The notes beneath the pieces are model-generated. The model ran no database searches and was not told where the DNA came from. It saw nothing but the letters and a program-made list of their open reading frames with translations. From positions 7,126,790 to 7,190,789 of the forward strand of contig JAKZAN010000002.1 in NCBI GenBank assembly GCA_023053545.1: a stretch of DNA of 64,000 nt, in the 5' to 3' direction. The position numbers were made by a program, and so were the translations under genes. The stretch is from Lepidurus packardi (lineage: Eukaryota > Arthropoda > Branchiopoda > Notostraca > Triopsidae). Positions 11,801 through 23,800 of this stretch are shown here, in pieces. The first letter of the stretch is position 1; each line of letters begins with the position of its first letter.

Positions 11801-14800
11801 AGCTGTTGGACTGGCGTGTTGGTCTGGGCAGGCGGTTGCTGTTGTTGTTGCTGTTGCGCAGGAGCAGAGGGTCGACTGCTATAAATCGGGTAGACCGAAA
11901 CCGCTGGTGTAGGCTGAGCATGTTGTAGTCTTATCGGAGCAGGAAAGAGCGTCAACGAAGCTCCTCCTACTCCGCCCGCTCCTGAAACGGGCGTTGGTAC
12001 CACCCGTTGCGACTGCCCAACCACTACGGCCGTCAACTTTGTACCGGGTACGTTCGGCTGACTGGTGGGAACTGAACTACTGGCTGTGTAAGCCGGTCGT
12101 AATCCGTACGTTCCTGTCGTTCCTGGATGTCCAGCCGTCAAGTGTCTCGCATGGCTGGTAGTGGGCGGACCTTGCTGTCGAGCAATCACCAGGGTACTCA
12201 CGCCCACGTTAGGATGGTAGTGCGCCGGCGCTGAAGTCAAAAGCGACGGAGTGGACACAGGAAGAGACCCTGGTCCCCTCGCTGCCACCGCAATCACGGT
12301 TGCTCCGCCCGAAAGCGAGCCCACGGTGGCTACTGTGGGCGTGGCTGACGAACGTGAGGTGTGATCCATTCTCAATACATTATGGGTGTTTCCTGAGCCA
12401 TGTTGCTGCGCAGGCGTACTGGACACCGAAACCATCGGCATATCGCGATCTCTCGTTAAAGGAACCGAGGGGAAGTGATTGGTACCGCCCAAGGTACTCG
12501 CCGGTCTTGAGGGTACCGGTGTTAGGACCGTCGCCGGTGGCAGATGTCTGGTAACGTCGGCAGGAGGCGTGGCTCGTACTGGTTCCACTGTAATCGGTGG
12601 TCGGGTTGTGATGACTGTGGTTGCATTCGTTTGGTGACTTTCCAGATGTTGGACTGGAGCCGTGGCTTGATGGTGCGGGTCTTTGCTCCACGTGTGCATC
12701 TCCCCGACCCCTCGCGGTGACGGCTGCATGGGTAGGTGGTTTGGAGAAGGTAAATGTGGCCCGAAATGCGGTTCGCGATGGAAAGTATTGGGCGAAGACA
12801 GACGTGTGACGTCACGATGCTGCAAATGCACCAGATTCGTCGTAGTACCATGTTGAGAGGTCAACACGCTCAAGGGCGAATGAATCGACACATGGGACGT
12901 CGGCGTGCCACTCGTGCTGATATGGAGTTCGCGGTACGGTAAATTGGTGGGATTTATAACTGACACGGGCGTGCTCTGTTGCTGCTGATGTGGCGGCGGC
13001 GGCTGCTGCTGTTGTTGTTGTTGCAGCGCCGGCGCAGGCGTAGGAGGTGAAGGTGTAGGCATGGGTAAAACAGGCGCGGGGACTCGAACGGGCAATGCTT
13101 CCGTAGTGGGTTGTTTGGGTAGCTCTACCTTCATCACCGGCGGGGCCAGAGTGACACTGGGCGTGGCCACATGCGGAATCGACGCGGGCGTCGTTTTAAT
13201 AATGGAAGTCACCAAAAGAGGCATACCAACGGGTGGCAGAATGGCTGGTACCATCGGGATACATGCCTCTTCAAATTTCCCTTTCACCACGTCCTCGATG
13301 ACGTCATCCACGGAAGATCGGTCCAATTCTTCTTTACTTACGTTTAAATTGACCTCTTTCTTGGGTTCCTCACCACCGATGGCGACCACGGTGTCTTCGT
13401 CTTCGTCGTCATGGAACTCGTAGACGTCACTCGAGTGCAAATCGTCTGTTTCGGAATTGGTGACGGTGCGACTGGCGGCTCTGCGGCGACCGGTCCCGCG
13501 TTGGGAAGCATTCGTGCGTGGCTGAGCCGTTTTCTTCTTGGCTGTCTTATGCGCGTCTTCCCATTCTTCTTCTTTGGCCTTGATTACATGTAGCTTGCCA
13601 ATGGCAGCTCCTGCCGGACGCGGTGACACGATGGCTTCTTCCCTGGCGGCCAGTTTGCTCTCTGTTTGGTCTTTGGCAGCTTCAGGGGCCGCTATGTCCG
13701 ACGTTTTGGTTGGAATCGCGGTCTTTTGAGGCACGTCTTTGCCACTTTCTTCCTCTTCTTCAGTGCCACATTTGGACTCGTCAATCTGGAGGTCTTGTGG
13801 CGTGGTGGGTTCCTTGGGCTCGCCCAAACTAACAGTGGACTCTGCACACGAGGCTGAAATGGGTGTTTTGGCTTCGTCTTCCTCTTCAAGGAGTAATTTC
13901 CACGCTTCCAGACTAGGTTCTTTCGCTTCTACCGGCGGCGAGGGGACACTGGGCGTCTCATCGATGATCAACTCTTCGGTTTCGAGCGATTGGACCGCTT
14001 TCAGAGCTTCATCTTCTTGTACGGGCAACACCGGTTCCGGAGGCGGAGCTGGATGGATCACCACCGGTGGTTCAATCTCTTCTGGTTCAATGTCGTCTGC
14101 TGTTTCCAAACCAGTCTCGAAATCGAACGTTTCACTCAACAAACCCGCTACGGCGTCTTCCGTTTCCTCTTTGGAAGCCAACGTCCGCGGTTTTTCTTCT
14201 TTAAGGGGTTGCGCAGGCACATCTTCTTCAGGGACCGGCACGGTGGCAGGAGGCGGTTCCAGTAAGCTGGGCATGTTGAGTCCCAATTCTGCGTGCGAAA
14301 CAGGACTGGGAACCTTTTCGGGTACCGGCGGTGGCGGCGACTCTTCGGAGACCATTTTCCGCGCTGCTTTACTCACTACGGAAGATTTCGGACTCCCTAA
14401 GGCCTCCAAGGCAGGAGAGGGCGTGCACTTGGGTGCTGGCTCGCTTTCAATCGCGACATGGAGTTCACTGGTCAATTTTTTCTCCTTCTCCTTGTCCATC
14501 TTCTCCTTCTCCTTGTCCATCTTCTCCTTCTCCGCTTTCTCCAATTTGTCCGCTTTGTCCACCTTTTCACGCTCTTTATGCTCCTTATCCTCTTTGTGTT
14601 TCTTGGATTTCTTCTTCTTCTTAAAATGCGGTTCTTCGACCGGAATTTCGTCCAATAAGAGCTGCGATTCCAGGGCCTTTCCTGCGGCTACCAAGTCGTC
14701 GCCGTCCGAGTCCACTTCTTCCTTAATAAGGGTCTTGAGGGGCGTGTCCAGGGTCGTAAGACACGCTGCGGGATGGTTGACGCGTTCTTTGTCTTTGTTG

Positions 14801-17800
14801 GCCTTCTTCTTCGCCTTCTTCTCGTCAGACTCGGAATTTTTGGCGAGAACTTGATCGGATTCCGAGTCGGAACGGTAAATTTGTGAGAAATGAGACTTGG
14901 CGATCGACGGAAGCGGGAGAGTCTTCTTACTACTCCCACACACCACTCCCTTCTTGGCTTCTTCTTCGGAATCGTCCGACAAAGGCCCGAAAATGTTTTC
15001 CATCTTATCTTCTTTCCGGGGCAAGGCTTGGGTACCGGCCGCAGGATGCGAGGATGGTACCGGAGTGGACTCGGAACTATGCCTGGAGGTCGACGAGGAT
15101 TTCCTGGATTTCTTCTTGCTTTTTTCTTTCAGTTTCTTATCGTCTTTAGCCAGTTTGGCACGCTTCTCCTCGGCTTCACTCGACTCTTTATTTAATTTCG
15201 GTTTATTCTCAGTGGACATTTCCACGTCCACTTCCTCGTCTTTGATGGCTTTCGTTCGTTTCTCATCCATCTCGCTTTCCTCATCGGACAGGAGGAACGA
15301 GCTTCGTTTCGGGGTCTTTTTCGGGAAGCTGGGTGCGTGAATCTTGCTCTTCGACTCCAAGTCACTGTCCGAATCGTCCGCTTGACGCGAGGGTCGGCGA
15401 CTGGGCGTTTTGGGTCCCAAAACGGTGGACTTGAGGCCGCTCTTCCTACTAGACGGTAGTGGGACGTCCAAATCGCTTCCCGCTCCGCCTGAATCGGATG
15501 CGGAGGTCGAAGACAAGCGACTCCGGGCGGCGCTAACTTTCCGGCCACTCTTGAGTAGTTCTTCATCTCCGAAGTCGTCTTCGTCGCCCGAGTCGTCGTC
15601 ATCCCAGATCTTCTTGCCGTGGTCATCCCTCGATTTACCTGTCCGACTCATCTTGAGCTGATTGAACTTGTCCTTCAACTCGAGGGGCGGTTTGGATTGC
15701 GGCGCTTGGGTGTTGCGCATGCGCGACGACCTCGCCTTCACCTTATCATACATTGACATGTAAATAGGCTCATTTTCCAAGAACGGTGCCAAGAGCTTCT
15801 TTTCCTCTGCCGTCAGACCATCTTCTCCTTCTTCATCTTGGCAGGAATCCGAAGAGGCGTCGCTGTTGGCATCGCGCGACTTCCGGCGCTGGGGCAGAGG
15901 AGGCGGGGCCAAGGGAAGTCTCGGCGGCGAGTTCTCTTCACCCATTTTCTTGGCACTTTTCATCTTCTTTTTGTCTTTCCGTTTCTCCTTCTCTTCCCGG
16001 CTCTTCTCTTTCTCTTCGCTTGTGCTTTTCTTGTGTTCCTTAACTTTCTTCTCTTCCTTGTGACTCTTTTCCCGCTCCGAGCTCGGTCGCCGGACGTGCT
16101 CCTCGCTCTTTTTGTTGATCACCGGCTGCGAATCGGTGGACTCTCGCCGCTTCTTTCGATCCTCATCAGATTCCCGCTTGGAAGCATCGGGTTTCTTGAA
16201 CGAACTGCTGCTCGGAGGCTTATCCTTGCTCTTCTCCTTCTTCTCTTTTTCCCGGCTCTTGTCCCGATCCCTTTCCTTGCTCTTTTCGCGGTTCTTGTCC
16301 TTCTCTTTACGGTGTTCCTTGTCTTTCTCCTTGCTTTTCCGCTCGCCGGACTTGTCGCGCGACACGGAGCCCGACGAGGAAGAGCACGAGGAACTCTCCA
16401 ACTTGAATTTCTTACCCTCGACAGCCTCCCCGGAGCTGCGGCGACGTCGTTTAATCGCAGCAGGGTTCGAGGACGCCCAGTTTTCGCTAGAAGTCTCGGA
16501 ATCGCGTGATTCGTGGCGAGATTCTCTCCTGAGGGGCGTGGCTTCCTTTTCTTTCTTGACCAAAGGAGTCGTGGGCGTGACGGAGGTCGGAGCCACACCC
16601 GGAGCAGGTTTAACGGGGTCCTTCGCCAAGGCGGGGAGGACCGAGGTGTTTTCCCTCTCTTTTTTCGCCACCGGAGTGGTCGAGTGCCGCGATTCTTTAC
16701 TGACTTGGGGGGAATGAGATGGACACGAGGAGGTCGTCGGTTTGGGAACAAGCAAACCCGACTTAGCCCCCACGGACGTGGTGTTGTTGTTATTCGACTC
16801 TCGACTCACTTTGTCTTTCTTGACAATTTCGTCTTTCACGACCTTAACCTCCCGGGACTTCTCCTTCGTGCTGTCCTTGCGCGGCCGGGGACTCGGCATC
16901 GCGTTTGATTCGCACACCAGGGGCGTGATCATGATAGAAATCGGTTGTAAAGGCGTAATCTCCTGTTTGGGAAGAGGAACACTGTGAATCGACTCCGCCT
17001 CGGGTTCCTCGGGACTGGAAGTCGGTTGAGAATCGATTTCCATAGCTTCTACATCCGGTAACTCTTGCTTGACGATGGCTTCAGGCTTAAGAGGCTCGAC
17101 CCGAGGAATTTCTGGCCCACTCTCAGGCTCTGGTTTGACTTTAATCAATTCTGAAGGCAATTCAGGGGTTTGAACCTCAGCCGGAGCTTCAGGAGTGTCG
17201 GATTTAGCCACTTCGGTCTTAGCTACTTCAGACTCAGTCCGTGGTGGGGCTGTGGTACGCGGCGAACAGAGTAGAATGGATTTGGGGGACATGGTGGAAT
17301 TACTAGGCACCGCCCACGTGTTATTCGAGGAGTGGTTGGTGTCAATAGCCAAAGGAACGGGGACGGTTTTAGATAAAGAAGTATCTAGCGACACGGATTT
17401 GACAAGCAGATCTGATTTGCTCGGTAGAGGCGCAACGACGGCGATGGATATGGGCGTGGTGATTAAGGAAACGGCGCGGCTTATGACCGGTTTGTGTTGA
17501 CGGTACAGTGAAACCGAAGAATTTGTGGAGGAAGCGGGGCATGTTGTTAGTAAAGGCTGAGGCTTGGTGACGGGCAAAGTAGAGGCGCTGGTGGGCGTCG
17601 CTGGCCTGGTAGTGTTTGGTTGTACAGTAGCGTTCGGATCGTACTTTTGGTGACAATTTTCCAGCCGCTTGAGGTCTTCGTCAAACACGGAACGCTTGGC
17701 TAAAAGACTGCGCACAATATCCGAGGGTTGACTGCTCTGGAGTTCTTCGATGGGGCGTGGCTTGCGACGCAACTCCAAGCTGTTGCTCGTCGGAGAGGTG

Positions 17801-20800
17801 CAACTGCTCGTATTGTACGCTCCGACGCTTCGGGCAGACCACATTTCATATCTGAGACAAACAAAACGATTCCGAAGTTAGTAAAAAAATCGGAAATGAA
17901 TATCGAGACAATGAATTCCAAGAAAACTAGAAATTTTAACTTGAAGAAATTCTATCAAGCTTATTAGATAAGTAATTATAATATTAATTAAATAATCATA
18001 AACAATTATTGACTAATTTAGGTAGAAGCTGTTATTATAAAACTCTAATTAATAAGTTATTCATAATTATAATAATTATAGAGATTGAGCTCGACTGATA
18101 ATTACCATAGAGATTGAGCTCGACTAAATAATCGACTATAATACTATAATTACCTATAGAGATTGAGCTCGACTGATAATTACCAATGTCTTTCTTCAGT
18201 GTCAATTTTAAATTATTATGATTACTAATAACTAGTTATTCAATTCATTTTAATGGAAACAACTACTACCGCAGACAAAATTCCATGTAAACACAGTAGA
18301 CGTTGCTTATTGTGATCACGTTTATCAAGTCAATATCAATTATATTAAGCGGAGATTGTACTAATCGAAAATCGGAAAGATGCGTTAGAATGAACCAAAT
18401 AATCGGCGCGTAGAATGAACTGGCTTGTTTAAACCAAAGAAACAAAGCATCGCCTATTTTTTACACTGCCCACGTTTCTTTTCTAGATTAACTATAGCCA
18501 CTACAGTTTATTTAACGATTTTTCAATAATTTTGATAGAGACGATTGGGAAATTCCTAACTCAACGGCCGCATCCCTTTCTGGCAAATCTTTACATTTAA
18601 CTTGTCATAAGTTTCAATGAGGCGCAACTTCTCTTTTACATTTAAATCAACTCCCTTCTTGCTTGTCGCAATTTTTATATATCAACACGTCTAAAGCACA
18701 ACTAACATAACGCCTTTCAAGCCTACTCCTATGCTTAGGTAGGATTCTCAACACAATATCCCTTCTAATTTCCCCCGTCAAATGAACTGTCATTTATTTG
18801 AGAAACCTGCTCATTTAATTGACTGGGGGGTTTTGAAGGGATTTTCGTAACTGTATATGTGAAGATTCTTTTGAAATTGATTCTAATAACCGACGAAAAT
18901 GCTATGAATTTAGAAGTAGAAGCTATTATAATAAAGTAGAAGCTATTATAATAAAGTAGAAGCTATTATAATAAAGTAGAAGCTATTATAATAAAGTAGA
19001 AGCTATTATAATAAAAATTCTGATCAACAAATCACTGATAATTATAATAGTTAGACGAGATTGAACCCGATTGATAATCTATCAACGTCTCTCTTCAATA
19101 TCAATTCCTTCAATTCAATCCTTAATTCTGCCAATTCATTCAACTATTATTACTACTAATAACTAGCTTTCCAATTCATTTGAATGGAAATTAACTACAA
19201 CTACTGTTAAAATTAAATGTAAATAACTGTTAAAATAACTATCAATAGTTCTCAGGGAAGATTGATCTCAAGTTCCGTAGAAATTCACCTCAAATCGAGT
19301 TGCTTGAGCCGTTCCGCTAAGGAAGGCCCGGCGGCCGTTGCTTTCGGTGGTTTAGGTGAAGTCGAAGGTGACGATTCCTCGGAATCCGATTCACTATTCC
19401 CTGTAGCGGCCATAGTCTTTTCCTCCACCACAACTCCCCCCACACCACCTTCAGTACTATGAGTGAGAGCCTGAGGCGGTACCACGAGTTGCGGTGACCC
19501 AGGCGCCGCCCCTCCAGGTCCCGCCCCTAATCCTCCCACCGTTACACTCAACTCCCCTCCTTCTTCACCATTTCTGTGTGTCAAAGGCGACACTTGGGAA
19601 GGATTCGGCTGTGTCAAGTTCGATACTGCCTGGGGTAGTTTAGGTGAACCCGGTCTCGACCCCGACAACGACCGTAAAAGTGCTTCCCCCGCAAATCGCG
19701 GTAAAGGTAAATGCCACGGCAGTTCTGGTTTGACTTTCACGCACTTTAACCGCGGATCCAGCGGTGCGTCATCTGGCTTTTCGTCACAAAGGGGCGTGCC
19801 TGGTCGACTTTCACTCGATTCCTCCGTTTTCCGGCGGCGCCAGACCGGCTCGGGTGGAATCACTCGGGGTGACGTCACTAGGACCCATTTCCCGGCACTG
19901 CCACTTCCCTCGTCGTCGGTGGAAGGTCTCCGTAACGCATCCGAACTCCGCCGCCTCTTAGATTCCGCCAACCCGACCTTGGTAGTGCTGGTCAGGGACA
20001 CAGGGCGGCCTAACGGAGGCAAAGTAGGCGTGGCAGGCGGGGCTACCGTCATGGGAGCACTGGGGGGTAACGCCACGTCCCCTCCGGCGCTTACGTCACT
20101 CACTCCACTGTCACTCGAGGACAATTTGGCCTTTTTGGACAAGGACGGTCCCGTGGCCGTCCCGGAATCAGCGTCTGAATGCTCCTCCCCCGAACTCTGA
20201 CCGCCAGGGATCGAGACCCCGCCCCCGACAGGGTTGAAAGTAGGGGTTACGGCCACCGAAGGAACCGTTGACGCGACCATAGGGTCTTCCTTGCTCACCT
20301 GCCGCTCACTGCTGCTGTTTTTGCGACTTTGACTGTGGTGATGATGGTGATTCCAGTGATGAGTCCGTGGAGTTTGGGGCGTGGTGGTGGTAGGCGTGGA
20401 AACTTCCTTATCGGAGGCGGTTCCCACCGGGTTCGGATGCGGTTCCACGCTCACGCCACTCGAGCTATTCGATCCGCCACTGCCCAAGCGTCTATTCCGC
20501 TCTTTCCCGCTCTTGGGCGTTTCTTTGTCTTTAAGCACTTCACGATCCAGGCGATTCCGTTCCCGTTCGCGCTCTCGTTCCCGTTCCAGTAACGTATCGC
20601 GCAAGTCTTTGCTCCCAGACCGCTTCACAGAATCCGAACCGGAATCTTCCTCTCCACCGGCCACGACACTTAATCCGTTGTTGCTAGTACTGCTCTTGCG
20701 GCCACTGTAAGGACTATAACCCGGGGCGGGGCTAATGGCAGCTTCCTCGTAAGGTTCCACGTCCATAGGCACATGACCTGCAGGAGAATATTCCTCGTAG

Positions 20801-23800
20801 GAACGTGGGCGGCCTCCCCGGCTGGACGGTGGAGGAGGGCGTGGCGTTGTCGCCCCTCGACTATACGCCAATCGGCCTCGGTTTGTATAACGCGGACTGT
20901 CGTAGCGTGATCCCTCTCTGCAAGAATATCAAGAAAATAAATTTATTAAAGCCACAAAGATGTTAAGCCACGTTCCCTAAATTTTCCTTTTATTTGTTCA
21001 ACTATTTCGCAAAACTCGAAACTCGAAACATGAAAACATAGCAAGTTAACTTCTCAAAAGCTTTGACGCGCCCCCTAAATTACAAATGAGCGCGAGGTGT
21101 CATATTCAAATATTTAGAACGTTAAAAGATAAAAATCAAAGCCCAACAAAAAATCAAAACAAGTTACCCTTTCCAAATATTAGAATGACCAAACGAACAT
21201 AAAGTTTGCGTTGTATAAACCTTGCGACAAAAGAACTTGCACGCATTAGGCTTCCTGCTGCATGCGCCCGAAAAAAAGGGCAAAGAAACCTGATAAGACT
21301 GTCCTAATGAAGTTGACTCACCGCTCAACGGCTTTGCTGTCCAGATTCTCAAAGAAATCAGCTTGGCATTCACGTGAGGCAAAGTCCACTTGTAACTTCC
21401 GGCCCAACATACTTCTACCTCGCATTTCTTGCACCGCCACTTGCGCACAGCCAACCTAGTTTCCCCAGAATAAAAGAAAATAACGAAAAAAACCCTCATG
21501 AATATCTCTTTTTTACTTAATCCACACTAATAAGTAATAACAGTTAAATAACGAAAAAAACATAAAAAGAAAACTGAAAGAAGAAACGAGGGCTGGTACT
21601 GGAGAACCTGAACCGCACCTGTTCGTAAAAGACGAGGGCGTTTCCTTTCTCCCGGTCAATGGCCACGTAAGCTACATGTCCGTAACGACTCATCGCACGC
21701 GCCAAAAACTTCTCCGTCACGGAATCTGCGAAAAATAGAGAAAAATCGGGTCATTTTTACAATCCAAAAAATGATAGTAATAGTAGAATAAAACGAGACA
21801 AAACACGGTTTCTTCCTTTATTTCCTCATTTTGGACCAAGGCAAAAAAAAAGTACGTTTGGGCCCCTCCCCTTCCAAGCTATAAATGACACAATATTGCT
21901 GGTTGCATCCCCTCACCTTCTGAAGTCAGTATTCCATCCCAGCAGTAAGAAAAGTGCACTTTCCGTGCACGACGACCTAGTTCCAGTCACGCACGGATCA
22001 ATATCTCCTCTTCTCTCCCCTTTCCTTTACTCCTCTTTCCCTGCTAACTTCGAACTATTCGGGGATATATTCTACGCGTTTACCCACACGTATTTGGAAA
22101 ATAAAAATACATCCTTTGCTTAAAAATAATACTTTTTTATCTTTATTTATCCTTTATTATCTTTCATCCCCTCCCCTTTACCTCGAGTACTAAACGTAGG
22201 AAAGCGAGTTAATCTACGAAACAAGTTGAACAAAATTTGCTAATTGTAACACAAATTCGCTCCCTATGTTTAACCCCAAAATATGAGCCGCGTTCGTTTT
22301 GCACCTTCGACTTAAACTTAGACTAGCCAGACTTCCTTGACTTGCGCTTACAAGCGTTCGTTTTAGCCTAAACTTTGAAAGTTTACAGAAGTCGCCTTGG
22401 AAAGTCTTGAGTCGAAAAGAGCGCTTATAGGCAAAAGTTCATAATTGCTCCACCCATGGGGAGGGGCTTGTAGAACGTAAACAAACACAATATATGAATT
22501 GTTCGATATCGACAAAGGAGATAAATAAGCAAGGGGCAGGTTAAGTTTAAGTCGGGGCACAAGAGTACTCGCTATATACTTGATTGACTTGAGACCAAAA
22601 CTAAAAGTTTTTTTTTTCTTCCGGTGTAGACTTTTAAACAGACACAGAGCCTATTTATTACGTGAACTGGCAAACTCAAACTACATTTTAACCCTCAGAT
22701 TTTTTTGACTGATCAAAGGCTTTTCCCAATAGTCGTGGCTTTTACAATGTCAGCCTTAAGAACGTTGCAGAAAACATAATAATATTTACCCTCCCCTTCC
22801 CCCAAACTATAACTAATGTTCTTCTCATAGGGTAATCTTGCCAACTGAATCATGTACTTGAGTAATCATGTAGTGAAAACTTGTACAGAAACGGCAACTA
22901 GCATTAGCTCACGCCTGAGCTTTTAATAAAAAAAAAAAAAAAAACTAAAAGTCGACTTTCAAAATCTAAGTCGACTAGCGTAAAGAAAACGCTTATAAGC
23001 GTGAAGTCTATGGCAGTCTACCTATCTCGAACGCTTACAAGCGCAAAGTCTTGGGTAGACTAAGTTGGCTTAAACTTTGGTCAAAACGAACGCGACTATG
23101 CAACTGAATGTAACGTGTCCAATAATGCATTAATGCAATTAATGCATGCACGTGCATTTTTCGAAGTTCTTCCAGCCTTTCCCAGAAACTATTTCAACGG
23201 TTTTAAAATGTCTAAATCTCCAAGGGAAAAAAAACAAACAACAAGTTTGACCGACTTAAGCATGCGGAAATAATTACCTCCAATGCCATGCATCCAGACG
23301 CAAGAGGTGGGCATGGACTTGCCAAACCCTAATTTGACTCTAGTGTTGCCCAACTGCTCTCCGTCCATATGGCGCATGGCTCGGACGACGGACGCGATGT
23401 CCGCATACTGGCAAAAGGCGTAGGACGTGCCTCCCGAAGCGTTGTTTCCGGCTCCCGCCCCTGATCCAGTGCTAGAGCTTCCGCTGCCGGTGCTACTGTT
23501 GCTGGTCCCTCCTCCAGCTCCACCAATGCCCACAACAAGTCCACCCGTACCCGCGCCACCGAGCCCGATTGCCAATGACGACGCAGTGCCGGTTGACAAG
23601 CCACTCCCACCCGTGCCACTCCCCCCGGTAGTCCCACTTCCACCATTGCTGCTCGTTTGCTTCTTCACATCGATCTCAATAATGGGTCCAAAGCGCTCAA
23701 AGTGCTGACGCAGCTCGGACGCTGTAATGTCCTTCTCCAAATTGCCGATGAAAAGCGTCCGTGTAGCTTTGGGATGGTATTCATCCAACTCGGCTTCTAA

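Larger units (their letters stand above)
18022..19210. repeat. Duplicated AT-rich segment flanking Tigger-like copy 1
   Basis: In spen intron 8. A segment starting GTAGAAGCT.TTATTATAA near 18022 and running to about 18290 (including GAGATTGAGCTCGACTGATA, present three times at 18081-18180) recurs diverged at about 18995-19210, with GAGATTGAACCCGATTGATA and TACTAATAACTAG in the same order. The two copies bracket the transposon remnant, so this is either a local duplication or terminal direct repeats of an unidentified element. Confidence 0.6.

Noticed and set aside
9862..13030. CRISPR-like or satellite arrays
   Set aside because: The repeats are CAG/CAA and Pro/Gln codon runs within spen exons; no spaced identical repeats.
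13739..14854. Long plus-strand open frame of 371 codons inside spen exon 9
   Set aside because: Ser/Phe-rich antisense shadow of the charged spen coding sequence; no independent support.
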